A stretch of DNA of 64,000 nt from Climacteris rufus (Eukaryota; Chordata; Aves; Passeriformes; Climacteridae). A program made the translations under genes and the position numbers. Each line of letters begins with the position of its first letter. Within the stretch, counting starts at the first letter, position 1. Below the pieces are notes generated by a model that saw only the letters and a program-made list of their open reading frames with translations, was not told the origin of the DNA and ran no database searches. This document shows positions 1 to 12,370 of this stretch, one piece after another. The stretch lies in the NCBI GenBank assembly GCA_013398175.1, contig VZRZ01002180.1, positions 1 through 64,000 on the forward strand. The letters run 5' to 3'.

Positions 1-3000
1 GGTGTAAGAAAAAGAAAAGAGTAAGGATGTTTCTGTCTGCTAGCTTGCTGATCATTTATTATGAAAGACTAAAAATATTCTCTCCTTGGGAATTCTGTAT
101 GTTTACGCTAGTATCCTTGCTACAGTTACAGAAAACAGAATTAATCTGCCTCTTTATTGCTATTCTTCTCTTGAAGATAAATCCCATAACAGTTAGCAGC
201 AAGATGCAGTGTCAAAGAACAGTTCTGTTTATGTAACAGGATACTTTGTTGTCATTAAAAAAAAAACAAAAAAACCACAAAGCACAGGCCTCTGTTTGGA
301 AATACTGTAATTACAGGGTACTTGCAAATTAAAAGGAAGTCAACTGTAACAGGAAGTTACTGTAAACTTTGCCATGAGCCCAACTCATCTGTGTTGAAAG
401 GTAGTCTGTTTTGCAGTAATCAGCAGTAAACTTATCCCATTATTGCCATAACCTGGAGAGTCCACATGAAATAGTCTCTTAAATATTATTTTGTATGCAT
501 TTCTTGAAGCTTCAATTTAACACTGCAGTAGCTGTTCAAACAACACACAATGGAATTTATTTGTAATAAAGCATGTTGTGATATCTGAATATACAGGAAG
601 CTGAATTGCCTATCACTGAATACAAAATATCAGCTGCTGCTGGTTGAGTCTTTTAGCTCATTTGGAAAGGTTCAAAGAAGAGTAAAGCTTTCCGTTTGCT
701 TTGTTACTAGTAGTTGGTGTAAGGGGGTTTGTTTTTCTCTTCATTCTTAAATGCAAAGACCACAAGGGGTTTTTGTTGAATGCTTCCCTCTTTCTCCTCA
801 GTGGCGTCCTACAGTGTGTTCAGGAAAGCTTTAAAATACTGTCTGTGGTATTTCTTGAGTCTCTGGGTTACTTTTTAGTAGCTTGTCCTCTGCAGAGCAG
901 TGAAAAGACAAGGATAGGGGTGACCTTGCACCCCTATCTCTGTACACCAGCATCGAAAATGCTTCAGAAAGGAAGTGAAGCACTTCTAATGAATTGTGCT
1001 TTTGATTCTTTGAATCTGCACAGCATCTCCATCAGGTTTTTACAGCTGGACTCTTGCTATAATTGCTGCTGGGATGAGATGCACAACATGGGGTTTTGGA
1101 GCTAAGTACTTACATTGTTTTACTGGCCAGAAATATATAACATAGAGGGAGCAACAGACTTCGTGAAATTCACACTTAAGTATCTTCCTGTTCTTCACCC
1201 CTTTCCGACACGCTGATTTGCCAGCAGGCACTCTAGATGGGGATTATAGAAATGGAAAAGCTGAAAGATACAGTTTCTTAAAGCAGCAGTATATTGGTAA
1301 AGAAGTTGCTTATTATTATGAATGTTTGATACATGTCCAAAGATCTGTGTGGTTTTATTAGTACTGAAAAATTAGAAAGAAGTATTTCACCATGTTAATC
1401 TTCTTGACACCAGAATATAAGGTAATGCTCAGATAAAAAGTATACACCAGTAGAAACAATAATTGATACCTCATAATTTTCAGTTTTCAAGTACTTTAGG
1501 TCCTTTTCAGGTCTTTATTGTACACTCTCAAACGATACAGTATAACGTTATTACTTATGCCTTGTAACGTATAGTTCTCAAAATTTCAGAATTTACTGAA
1601 GTATTTTTCTTCAGATGTCCTTCCTGATCTATTTCCTCAAGGCTTTAATCAGTGGTGTGTAATGTGGAGTATTTTTCTGTTTGTTTATAGTTTTGTATGA
1701 ATAACTCAAAATAATTGGCATCAGAATGCACCACAGCATGTATGGATCTCTCCCTCACTCAAGTTGAATTATTTCTTATTTTAATCTAGTCTTCCATTTA
1801 AAAGTCTTAGTTGTGTCTCCTAATTGTAGTGAATTCTGGCTACTGTGAACCTAAGCCAGCAAACAGGAAGGCAGATGGAGGATGAATTAGATATTTTAAA
1901 TCTCCTTTCTAGCTTCCAGAAAGCCCTCAGAATAAACTGCTTTGCAAGCCTTCTGGGACAGAAGACCCTGCGGGACATTCCTAGGCAGGGTGGAAGAATA
2001 CAGCAGTGTACTTGCATTGTTTTGAGCCTGAAAGGGAAATTCTTCATTCTCTTATTACAGAGATTTATACTGTTAGCTAGACATTTAAAATGGCTAGTGT
2101 TGTAGAGAAAGACCAGTAGAATAGCAACCAAGTAAAACAGTACAGCCTGCCCAGATTTATCCAGTTGCTTTATCATTAGTAGTACTCAGATCAACATGTT
2201 TGTGAAATAAATTTATCTTGAAGTTCTTTTGAAACAGTCTTGAGCTTTGGGTGCAGCTTTGCTTCATTATATTGTAACTTCCTATGATCATGGCCACAAC
2301 AGACCTGGGTTTTTTTCCCCTTTGTGCATATAAAATTCCTTGAGAGAGAGTTAAAATTCAAACTAGTAAAGAATGAAATGTTTATACGTAGGCATTTAAA
2401 CCACATATCTCTGAAAGGAAGTTCCCTGTAGTATCAGTTCTGTGTTAAGGAATTTGGGGAAGCTTCCATATCCTTCATGCACACTTTAGCAATGTTTATG
2501 TTCTTGTATGGTGTGCTGCCCCAGCTTTAATCTGTTCTGTCATATCTTAGGAACAGACAGTGACCATAAATATTGCACCTGGAATCTCGAGCTACCATAT
2601 ATTTATGTATTTTTGAGTGATGGATAGAATACTGTTTCCACAAAAAGTGCAAGAAATTTGAAGGCAGAAAGAAAATCAAGAGAATGATTAAAAGATTGTT
2701 CAGGGTTTTTTTTTTGGTGTGTGGTTAGTAGTATATAATTTTTCCATGACACTAATCCTGAAATAATCAAATGTGAATACTTAATAGCCTATAAACAATG
2801 CACTAACCTTTCATCTTAGTGATGATGATTAGTGACTCTCAATTTGCACAAGTGCAAATAATGTCTTATATCCTGGCAGAATTAAGTTGTAGTTAATATA
2901 TGCATATGTTTCTGTTTTCCATTACTGCATTCCCATGATTACAACAGAACTGAAAATGTATTTAAAGAAATGTGTAAAGTATACTCCTGAGGTTACAAAG

Positions 3001-5949
3001 GCTTGAACAATGCAGTGGCATTTGTAGACGGCCTTTAGGAAAAGCTTTAAAGAGTTAAAACATGCAGGAACCTCGAGATGCAGTGAGTGCTCTCTTGCTG
3101 CTGCATCAGTGCTGCTGTAGTGCTCTTTGGTTCTTTTGGAGATGTTGAGTAGCAAAGGAAAAAAATAGTAGCAGATGCAGTATTTCTACCACTCAAAAAC
3201 ATACTCTCTGTTAGTGTAAGAACCAGAGAGCTCCTTTGTCCTGATTTCTGCCTCCAAGTGCCAAGCTCTACTGCTTTGTGGCTTAACTGTCCTAAAATAG
3301 TGTGCTGTTTCCATTGCTCTGTCTGAATCTCAGAAGGGAAAGAGGTTGTCCCTTGCCGTAACTGTCTGTTAATCGTGACTATGAGATATGAGCGAAGCCA
3401 AGTGGTGATGCAGCAAAGCCTCTGATCTGAATCCACAGAACACACTACAAAACTAGATACCTTTTTATTGGTGTGTTTGTTGTTTGCCACTGTAGGAAAA
3501 ATGTTTTCCATTGCTGCTGTGGAATATCAGTAGGAAAACAAATGTATGGATAGTGGAGATAGCTCATCTGCAGCCCATATAAATTTCTGATGTTGTTCAG
3601 ATGTCTTATTGAGAAGCAGGCATGAATCCCTTATTCCACTAGGAGCATATGCAACTGACTTGAGGAAAATTTTTTCTAATACCACCCATCATCTTGGAAA
3701 AAAAGGCAGGGAAATGTTCTTTTCAGGCTCTTTCTGAGTCAAACTGCTGGTAGCCACCTTGAGGCTAAGCAGGAAAAGGATGAGTGTAGATGTGAAAGTA
3801 GAGCTTGTCCTGAACTACTCTGTCCTTACCTTCATCCTTCATGACTCATCTGTTTAATGCTCCTTAAGCAGTCGAAAATGCTGAGGAATCCCATACAGTC
3901 AAATCTACAATACAACAGATGCAAACAGGCACAAGTCTTTTACTCCCTGAACTGATCTGTATGCATGGATGTGATCTTCTTTTTGCCTTTTACTTCCCAT
4001 TCTTTGGAGAGGTTGGGGTGTTGGGGTTTTGTTTCCTCTTGTTCCATCTTAGTTTTAATCCTCCTTATCTTTTAAGTGTGCTGTTTTAATTTCCTCCTTT
4101 CCCTCTTTTTGCCCTTCTCCTTTGAAAGCATCTTTTTCTTATTGATTAAGTCATTTAACCTTTATTAGGCCATACCATGCCACTCCATCCTAGTTACTAC
4201 TTTGTCTTTCATCCTTTTTTTCTCTTTTTTAATGGACTCTTTTCGTATCATTCTCTCCTTGTTCAGGCTTCCTACATCCCCTTTCTCATTCCCTTTGTTG
4301 TTCTCTCCATGGGACAGGTATATCTCATGAAAAGGTGCTTTGTTCAAAATGTATCTGCCTTGGGGCAGCTATTTAATGAAAAAATCAGCTTTCCATCCCA
4401 TGCTCCTATCCCTCTGAAGCCCGACGCAATAAATGCCAATTACAGTTCTACATAATTAAAATAACCATGTCGTATTTCTTTTTTAATATTAGTGTCTTCA
4501 CATTAAAGGAATGGAATGCTATGCAAAGTGTATGTTTTTTGAAACAAAAAAAATAAGAATTATGCTTCTAATCTATATTACAGCACTCATATCTAGAATT
4601 TTCTTTAACCCTTCTTTTCTGTTCTGACAATAGTCCAGCCATCTGTAGAAGGGTCAGCAAAAACACAAATATGAATACTTAAAAGTCTAGTTCCTCTATA
4701 ATTGCAGTTGAAAACTAACATCCTGCCTGCTTCTGATCGTTCTTACCCTCTTGTGGCAGGAAATCTATTAGAAGAGATGAAAATTGATCAAAAAAAACAC
4801 GCAGTCTTTTCTCTTGATGGCTGCTGTGGCTGTTGAGAGAATTTGCAGCTGCAGAGAGGCCAGAAGATACAGAAAAGTATCAATCTCATTGTGGTTTTAA
4901 CAGCACAGAATAATCTTAACCTTTTGGGTGTTAGGGTTCTTGTCTGCCCCAGGGAACTGAGGTGGTCCTAGATACCTTAATAACCTTACAAGAGGATTAA
5001 AAGCAGAGGTGAAGGAGATGTTGGTGCTGGTAATGGCACTAATTTCCCCAAATGTGACCATTTTTGCTATACAGAGTAGAAGCTTTCAGACTTCTTGGTG
5101 AGATGCTCCCACTTGATCTCAAATGTCAATCTTTAATGTGTGAATTTGATATGAAGTGGCTCTTTATAGTCACTCTGTGAAAGTTAAGGTCTGAATTTGT
5201 GTTTTTCTCCAACCATTTTCTCCATCTTTTTTACCTCCACTTTATATGGTTTTGTATTCCTGCTTGTAATGCACAATATAGTGCAAATGGCTAGATTTTA
5301 ATAACTGAAGCTAGCAATTGGTACAGAAATGAATGTTTTAGAAATAAGGATCTTACTTGTCCCCTCAATATTCTTAATATTATTAAATTATATTTAAAAA
5401 TTCATACCTTTAACAGACGAGTGTTTGGAATTGCAGATTTCTCTGAAGAAATTAATTATATAAGTGTCTTACTGAAAGGACTATTAGGAACTGTTTTCTC
5501 TATAGTGTTTCATGCTCAGTTCATCCCATTAGAGAAAGTACTTTTGTTCAAGAGGTGACAGGCAGTCAGCAAGTAGGACTTCAGCAGCAGTGCTGTATAT
5601 AATAATGCATTTTGCCTAAGTGGAAGGATCATAATATTAGAGTGACATCAGGATATGATTGCAGTGACAGTGACACAGTTGTGTCTGCATGTGAGATGAA
5701 TGATTAACTGCTGGACAAAGGATAAAAAGAGTTGAACAGTGCTGGGAAAGACACTCGGTATTTTATCTACAGTATGTAAGCTTTTACAAAAAAAATTAAT
5801 CTGTCTGGACACACAGCACTGTCTTGGTGACTCTCACATCACACACAAGGGAGACCACACCTGAGAGCATTCTCCACCCCTGAAGGAATGTGTGTCCTCA
5901 GAGAAAGCTCAGTAGTTAATTTTGGCCAGCAATTAATTCAATAATTATG

Positions 5950-6180
5950 GTCCCAGCAGCCCAGCTGGTCACGCAGCAGTGTCTGAGGAGCCCGGCGTGC
6001 CTTCCTGTGTGCCCCGGGGCGCGCAGTGCCCTCAGCTGCACACCCTGCAGGGCAGCCCTCTGCTTGTGCTGGTGGTTTCCAGAGGGCTCCAGTGGTCGGT
6101 GGCAATTAGTGGCACTGTAATGCCGAGCGGATGAGCGTTTGTGGCGTAGATGAGCGGTCCCAGGATCTCTTCCAGTGCCC
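5950..6180. other. GC-rich patch in AT-rich intron
   Basis: About 230 bases rich in G, C and CpG (for example around 5990-6020) stand out from AT-rich surroundings. A 71-codon minus-strand open stretch (6032-6247) crosses it, but I recognise no protein family in it. It could be a small CpG cluster, an old repeat fragment or a regulatory element; the sequence does not decide between them. Confidence 0.35.
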
Positions 6181-9100
6181 TAGTAGTGTGGTTGGGACCA
6201 ATCAATTTTAAAGGAAAGAAAATATGGGCAGTACAGTTCTGAGGCACCCTGGATAGTGGTCAATGGAAAAAAAGAAAAGAGCAACAAAAAAACAAATCCA
6301 GAATTACTCTTTGAAGAAAATTTCACAAACAGGATAGCTGCTGCTTTTATATCCTAGCACAGAAGTTCCTCTTGGGTGCCTTTGTCCTTACCTTGTCAGT
6401 CTTTTTTCTCAATTTTGTTTTAAACATCTTTCACCATTCTTTCTTCAGTATTTTATAATTCTCTTGTATGCTAGTAGAAACATCTTTGACATGTCTGAGT
6501 GCTTGTCTCTGCATATTTGCCGTTGTGCTTTGTTTTTTTCTTTTCCCAGATGTTTGCATTTTTAAGGAATTTCATTGCCTAGAGGTTATTATTTCTTTTG
6601 GGTTTTTTTTTCTTTTTTTTAATGGAGGAGGGGAATAGTTAAGTTTCTTTTCTTAAGGCACAAGGAAAGTAACTTATGAGTTTTTTTCATCTCCTGTCAT
6701 ATTTTAGAAACTTATGAGAATTTTATTATATTATTGGTTTATCAGTCCAGGAATTTCTCCATCATATTTCTCAACCCTATGTTCAGTATGTCATTATTAC
6801 ATGTGTGGTGCAATAAAATAATGTGCAACAGAATGATGTGAATTACCCAGGGTGTTTTAAGATTTACAATGAATCACATAAAGAACCAGGGATAAAAAAT
6901 GAAAAAAAAACCACCCAGAGTGGGTTTCACATTATTCTAAACCTTCAAACTTGTATGCTCCTTTAATTTTTTTAATTGCAGAGATTTTTCTTCTGAAGTT
7001 TTGTTAGTATATAGAAAGGACACACATTGACTGTACAGAAGTAACTACCTTGTAAAAGAAAAGCCTTACAAGGGTGTAATTTTCATTCATTAATCCAACA
7101 TTTTGAACTGATTAATGAGACCAATATAATTTTGTATCTTAGAAGTAATAGCTTGAGTTATTTTTCAAAATTATTCACATTTTATTGGCTGTTTACTTTC
7201 TATTACATTGCTTTTCAGATTTATAGAAAGTACTTGTAATTATCATATCCTTCATTTGATGCAATGAATATATTTTACTGGACAGCTTTATGCATTCAAT
7301 GTGACTTTTTTTTTTTTGCAGCTGAAGACCAGTTTCCTAATTGCTCTTGTGCATGTAGTTGTTTTGAGATCTTTTTCTAAGCTGCTGTGAATTTTTCATT
7401 TACATGTTAGGCATGTGTGATGCAGGACTAAATCTGTGATTTTACAAGTTACAAGTCTCAAACTAGTTCTTATTAGCTACTCTTGTAGTTTTGAAGATTG
7501 TGACTTGCCATTGCACCATATATTTGCAGTTGAATTTTAAATGATAATTTCTGGGTCAAAACTCAAGAGTTGTTAGTACAGAAGCAAAATGTTCGTGGTA
7601 ACACTTCCAAACTGTTAATTCAATTTTCCATCATACCTCTGTCTTGCTAAGAGCAAGAAAGGAATACTTTTCTGCCTGGGGCTTTTGTGATTATATACTG
7701 TGGAGATAGGAGCTGTATACAAACTTAACTCCGTCTTGTATAGACAGCACTTTGGGTTTTGTCTGAACCAAATGATTTTAAAACATCATTGGAGGAGTCA
7801 TTTTTCTCTTGCAAGTAATAAACATGCCACATCCTTAAAAGACAAAGTGTGAGACATAGCTGTAATTGCTCAGTTTTGGTGCCAAGAATAAGTGGTTTGA
7901 AGAAAGTGTAGCACCCTTATCCCTAGGGAGATATAAATTATCACAGACAACACCAGACACAGTAACTTCTCACTTGTGCTCTAGTAAACAGTAAGGACAT
8001 GTCACAAGTATAATAGATATTCATAAAGTAGTATTAAAATGTATTTCTGAAATGTATGTCTATTTTTATTAATAGGAATTTTGTATGCATATGCACAAAT
8101 ACCTATAGTGTCAAATATTTATATTCCAGGAGTTGTAACAGTGTTGCAAATATCAAACATAATGTGATTTACTCTTTATTCTGTAAGAGTAGATGTCTTT
8201 CCTAGAGCTGTGTGTTCCTATGTGAGGGCAACAAGAATCATGGGTGAAGAGAGACCTTATTACTGTAGAAGTAGTGTGACTGAACCTAGTAGATTTCTTG
8301 AATGTTCTTTCTTGAGGTTTACTTTTCGAATAAGATTTTATTTGCTCAATGATTCTTTTGTGTGTTTCCCTGTCCCCACCAAAAAAAGGTAAGCAAATAC
8401 AGTAGAGGAATGGCAGATCTGGTTGAGCTCAGACCTTAATGAAATGGCCTAATTGATAGGCATGGAAGATACTTTAAATGGGGACAAACCCATCTGCATA
8501 GAAACTAGTCTGCTATTCTTTCTCGTTCTGTGTGTGCAAACTAAAAGGCTCAAAATGCATCTCTGTTTAGTGAAAGTTGTTTCTGATGTAGAAGAGACAC
8601 ATACCAACTAGGGTTGACTTTTATGGCATAAGTACTAGTAACCAAAATTACTCCAGTTTTATCAAGAAGAGGAAACTGTTATAAAGCTGTTTAAGACTAC
8701 CGGAACTAGCAAAATCCCCACCATTAAACAAACTACTGAGCACTCTCTCTAGGGGGAGTAAATCTGGCATCTTTGCCTATGTTCATTAAAGATCTCTGCC
8801 AAGCGTTATGCAATTTGGAGTATGTGAAGAGTTCATCATGTAGGAGGAGATCACCTATCCAGTTGTACACAAACATGATGAATTGACCAGCTGGGACTGT
8901 GAAAACTGACAAGAGATTAGCTGTACATGTAACTGTTATAGATAACAACATTGGCATGAGCAGCAGCACACCAGCCATCAAATAAGTTTCTTGGGATTTG
9001 CTAGAGAAAAGGTAGCATAATCTCTCACATCAGTATATGAGTCATTTATTTTGATGGCCCAAATGATTTTCCTCTGTATTCTCACAGTGTGAGGAATATT

Positions 9101-9563
9101 CAGTAGTGCCCCCATGCACTACATTTGGGTAAGGATTGATTCTAAACAGCCATAAAGCACAAGTCATGCCTCTGGCAGATGTGGTGTTTTTCTGCAATTT
9201 CATGTTTTGAAGACATGATAAATAATAATCAAATGGCATTTACTTAAAGAAGCTACAAAGCTCCTACTGGAAAGGAACAATAACAAGATTTATGTCAGGT
9301 CTCTGAGCTTGAATGAGGCATGGGCCCAGGGGCATTGCAAGTGCCTTTATTTTATTTACTTTCCTACTAGTCTGACTCATCCCCCAGGTTGTTGTCAGTA
9401 CTAGTCAAATCCAGGACATGCTCATCCATGTGGTTGTCTGCTGGCCAAGGGTAGACCTTTTGCATGCCAGCTGGGTTCTAGAAAATTATATCCATTATGA
9501 TTCATGGGATGAGGGTGTAGGTATCTAGACTTCCAGCATATTAAGGTTTCTGGCGCAGCAGCA

Positions 9564-10138
9564 TGTCATTGTTTAACCCCAGCCAGTAAAACATCACACA
9601 GCCACTTGTTTACTCCCCTGCCCCAGCAGGATGGAGTGAATATTTGTAACAGTGAAAGGGAGAATACTTGTAGGTTGAGGCAAGAGCAGTTTAAAAGTTG
9701 AAATAAAATATAATAAGAAAAATAAATTGTAATGGAAAGGAAATTATAAAGATAAGTAAAGCCCAAGAAAGGGAAGTGATGCAAATGAAAAGAATTGCTC
9801 ATAACCAACCAACTGCTGCCTATCCTTGAGCAGCGGCTTCCCAGCCAACCTTGTCTCTAATTTATATGGTAAGCATGACACCCTATTTTATAGAATATCC
9901 TCTTGACCAGTTCAGGTCAGCTGTCCTGGCTGTGTCCCCTCCCAGCTTCTTGTGCACCCCCAGCCTTCTCACTGGCGGCATGTAGTGAGGGGCAGAAAAG
10001 GCCTTGCCTTTGTAAGCACTGCTCAGTAATAATTAAAACATCACTGATTTATCAACACTGTTTCCAGTACAAATCCAAAGCACAGTTCCATACCAGCTAC
10101 TGTGAAGAAAACTATCTCTACTCCAGCCAAAACCAACA
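9564..10138 (-). mobile_element. Endogenous retrovirus LTR, ERVL-like, minus strand
   Basis: Read on the minus strand, the block starts TGTTGGTTTTGGCTGG at 10138 and ends in a TGACA terminus at 9564, giving the TG...CA ends of an LTR of about 575 bp. Internal sequence, including the part that reads on the + strand as a run of C-rich text near 9930-9965, resembles a common avian ERVL-type LTR from memory of that family; the subfamily is not assigned. It is on the same strand as the pol relic at 11.3-12.4 kb and downstream of it in retroviral orientation, so it is probably that provirus's 3' LTR. I could not find a convincing target-site duplication: the flanks CAGCA and GACTC differ. Confidence 0.75.
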
Positions 10139-10230
10139 GACTCTCAAATTCTTGTTCCATACCATTTAAGTCATGCTCAGGTCTCACAAATTTCAATACG
10201 TCTTCATTAACCACAGTCCCCATTTAATCA

Positions 10231-10975
10231 TCATAGAATATAACACCACAGAATGTTAATGGGTTGGAATGGACCTTAAAGATCATATAGTCCCAATCCC
10301 TCCTACCATAGGCACGGACACCTCCCATTAGACCAGGTTGCTCAAGGCCTTATCCAACCTGGCTTTGAACACTGCTAGGATTGGGGCATCCACAGCCTCT
10401 CAGGGCAACCTGTCCTAGTCACCACCCTCACAATAAAAAACTTCTACTATCTAGCTTAAATTTCCCCTCTTTTAATTTGTACCCATTACTCCTCGTCCTG
10501 TCACTACAGTTCCTGATGAAGAGGCCTTCTCTGACTTCCCTGTAGGCCCCCTTCAGATACTGGAAGGCTGCTATGAGGTCTCCACACAACCTTCTCTTCT
10601 CCAGGCTGAACAGCCCCAGCTTTCTCAGCCTGCCTTCAGTGCTCTAATCCTCTTATCAACCTCATGGCCCTCCTCTGGACTTGCTCCAACAGTTCCATGT
10701 CCTTATGTTGGGGACACCAGAACTGTACATTACACTCCAGGTGGGATCTCACAAGAGCAGAGTAGAGGGAGAGAATCACCTCCTTCAATTTGCTGCTTTT
10801 GATGCAACCCAGGGTTTGCTTGACTTTCTGGGCTGCAAGTGCACATTGCCACGTCATGTTGAGTGTTTTATGCACCATCACCCCCAAGTCCTTCTCTGTA
10901 GGGCTTCTCTCAATCATGTCTCTGCCCAACCTCTACACATGCCTGAGATTGCTGCGGCCCAGTTGTAGGACCTTT
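10231..10975 (-). mobile_element. CR1 LINE 3' fragment, minus strand
   Basis: CR1 is the dominant non-LTR retrotransposon of birds. The + strand starts with TCATAGAAT at 10231, the reverse of the CR1 3' end with its ATTCTATGA repeats, followed by the GGTTGGAATGGACC 3'-UTR block. Further in, a minus-strand open stretch (10636-10929) encodes the C-terminal end of the CR1 ORF2 reverse-transcriptase protein; motifs such as EKDLGVMVH and LEQVQRRAMRLIRGLEH are visible. The element is 5'-truncated near 10975, as most CR1 copies are. It separates a retroviral LTR from its pol relic, so it may have inserted into that provirus. Confidence 0.92.
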
Positions 10976-11299
10976 GATGCAGTAGAGAGATATCGTTCCT
11001 TTAGTCTATGGGGACCACCTCTGTGATGTGTCTGAAAAAAGTCTATAAATATCTACAAATGTCCACTGAGTTAATTTAGTGCAGGACTTGGTGCTCCATC
11101 TGTTCTGGTGGCCACTCAGGATAAGGAAGAGGGGATGTGCTGCGTGGAGCTATTGAGCACCAAGGGCAGCCCAGATCCGGTCACTGCTGCATTGTAACTG
11201 CTTCTTGTCAGGCTTCTCCTCCATTGGTTTAGTTGTTTAATGCTATAGTAATTCCTATAAAATGCAACTCAGATTATGGGTTACAACAGTTTAAAGGTA

Positions 11300-12370
11300 T
11301 ATACATGTCACTCCTCACCCCTGGACCCTTTGGGCCAGGTTATAGGGTTTAGCATTGCAGTGAACTCTTCCCCTTGCTCCTAGCCTGGCTAGCAACAAGG
11401 AGTTCCAGATATAGCAATGCCCATAACATGCAACTTAAATCATCATTCAGTTTTCCCAGAGGCTGGTGCATGATGGGGGATGTAATATACCCCCTCAATG
11501 CCATGTGTCTATGAGATTTTTTTGGAATTTTTCCTGTTGTCTGATTCAATTCTTTCAGGGGTGCTGTGTGACTATAAAACCTGTTTTTCAAGGCCCAGGA
11601 TAGTATTCCAACCAGTGGCATGGGTCACACAGTATGTTTCCAAACATACAGTGTCACTTCCAATGCTATAAGCAAGATCTTGGCAGTGAAGCAGGTGGAG
11701 CACATTTGTAGTAGTGTGATATGATCAGTCTGCCAGGCTTTCCCGTATTATTTCAGCCTTCAGCCTCTATACCCAAAAGGCTTAACCTGCTTAACTAGTT
11801 TGATTACAGTGCATGTTTGACATCCACAGATAACCTGTGCAATGGCTTCAATAGTTAAGTCCACCCCTTGGTTACAAGCCCATCTCTCTGTTGCATTCCT
11901 TCCTAAATGTCCTGATGTGTTATCAGCCCATCAAGCTGTAAACCCTTATGTTCCCAGTCCAGATCCAATTGAGCCACTTCAATTCTAGCAGCTTAGTCAT
12001 CTGCTTATTGTTTGAGTGTTCTTCAGTGCCCCAACTCTTAGGTACATGAGCATCTTGTGATGTACTTTTACAATCAGGTTCTCTACCCAAGCAACAATAT
12101 CTTGCCATAACTGAACATAATTCAGATGGGTTTATCATTCCACTGTTAGTTGGCCTGCTTCCACTGCTGTAGCCACCTTCACTGACAATTTGCTATTATC
12201 CATGAGTCAGTCCAGAAAGAAAATACTGGCCACTTTTCTTGTTCAGTAAAGTCTAAAGCTAGCTGGATGGCTTTCACTTCTGTAAACTGACTTGATTCAC
12301 CTTGTCCTTCAGCACTTTTTGTATCTTGTCTTGCAGGACTCCGCACAGTCAAAACCAGCACACTGTAGGT
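11300..12370 (-). pseudogene. Decayed ERVL-like pol relic (RNase H and integrase)
   Basis: Minus-strand reading shows retroviral pol fragments in the expected order. First comes an RNase H part (about 12370-12179) with SSQFTEVKAIQLAL and the TDSW motif that carries an active-site aspartate. Next is a linker to the integrase N-terminus (12138-11923, DAHVPKS near the middle), then a zinc-finger-like stretch broken by stops (about 11930-11820). Integrase core pieces follow (WQTDHI near 11735; SPIMHQPLGK near 11480). Stops and frameshifts interrupt it repeatedly, so it cannot encode a working enzyme. It is 5'-truncated near 12370, with no gag or 5' LTR seen. The segment 10976-11300 is probably more of the same element, but I could not assign it. 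Host function is not implied. Confidence 0.8.

Noticed and set aside
701..1105. 134-codon plus-strand open stretch
   Set aside because: No ATG (the frame starts at a non-ATG codon), no family motifs, and overlapping opposite-strand stretches of similar quality.
3047..3511. 154-codon minus-strand open stretch
   Set aside because: No recognisable domain, low-complexity S/T-rich composition and no promoter or splice context; within chance for a 64 kb six-frame scan.
5550..5575. GGTGACAGGCAGTCAGCAAGTA, similar to a stretch near 45434
   Set aside because: About 22 bases with two mismatches and no flanking similarity; too short to call a repeat with confidence.
7309..7390. Strong acceptor-like T-tract and GCAG with about 20 open codons after it
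   Set aside because: No convincing donor follows and the peptide is not teneurin-like.
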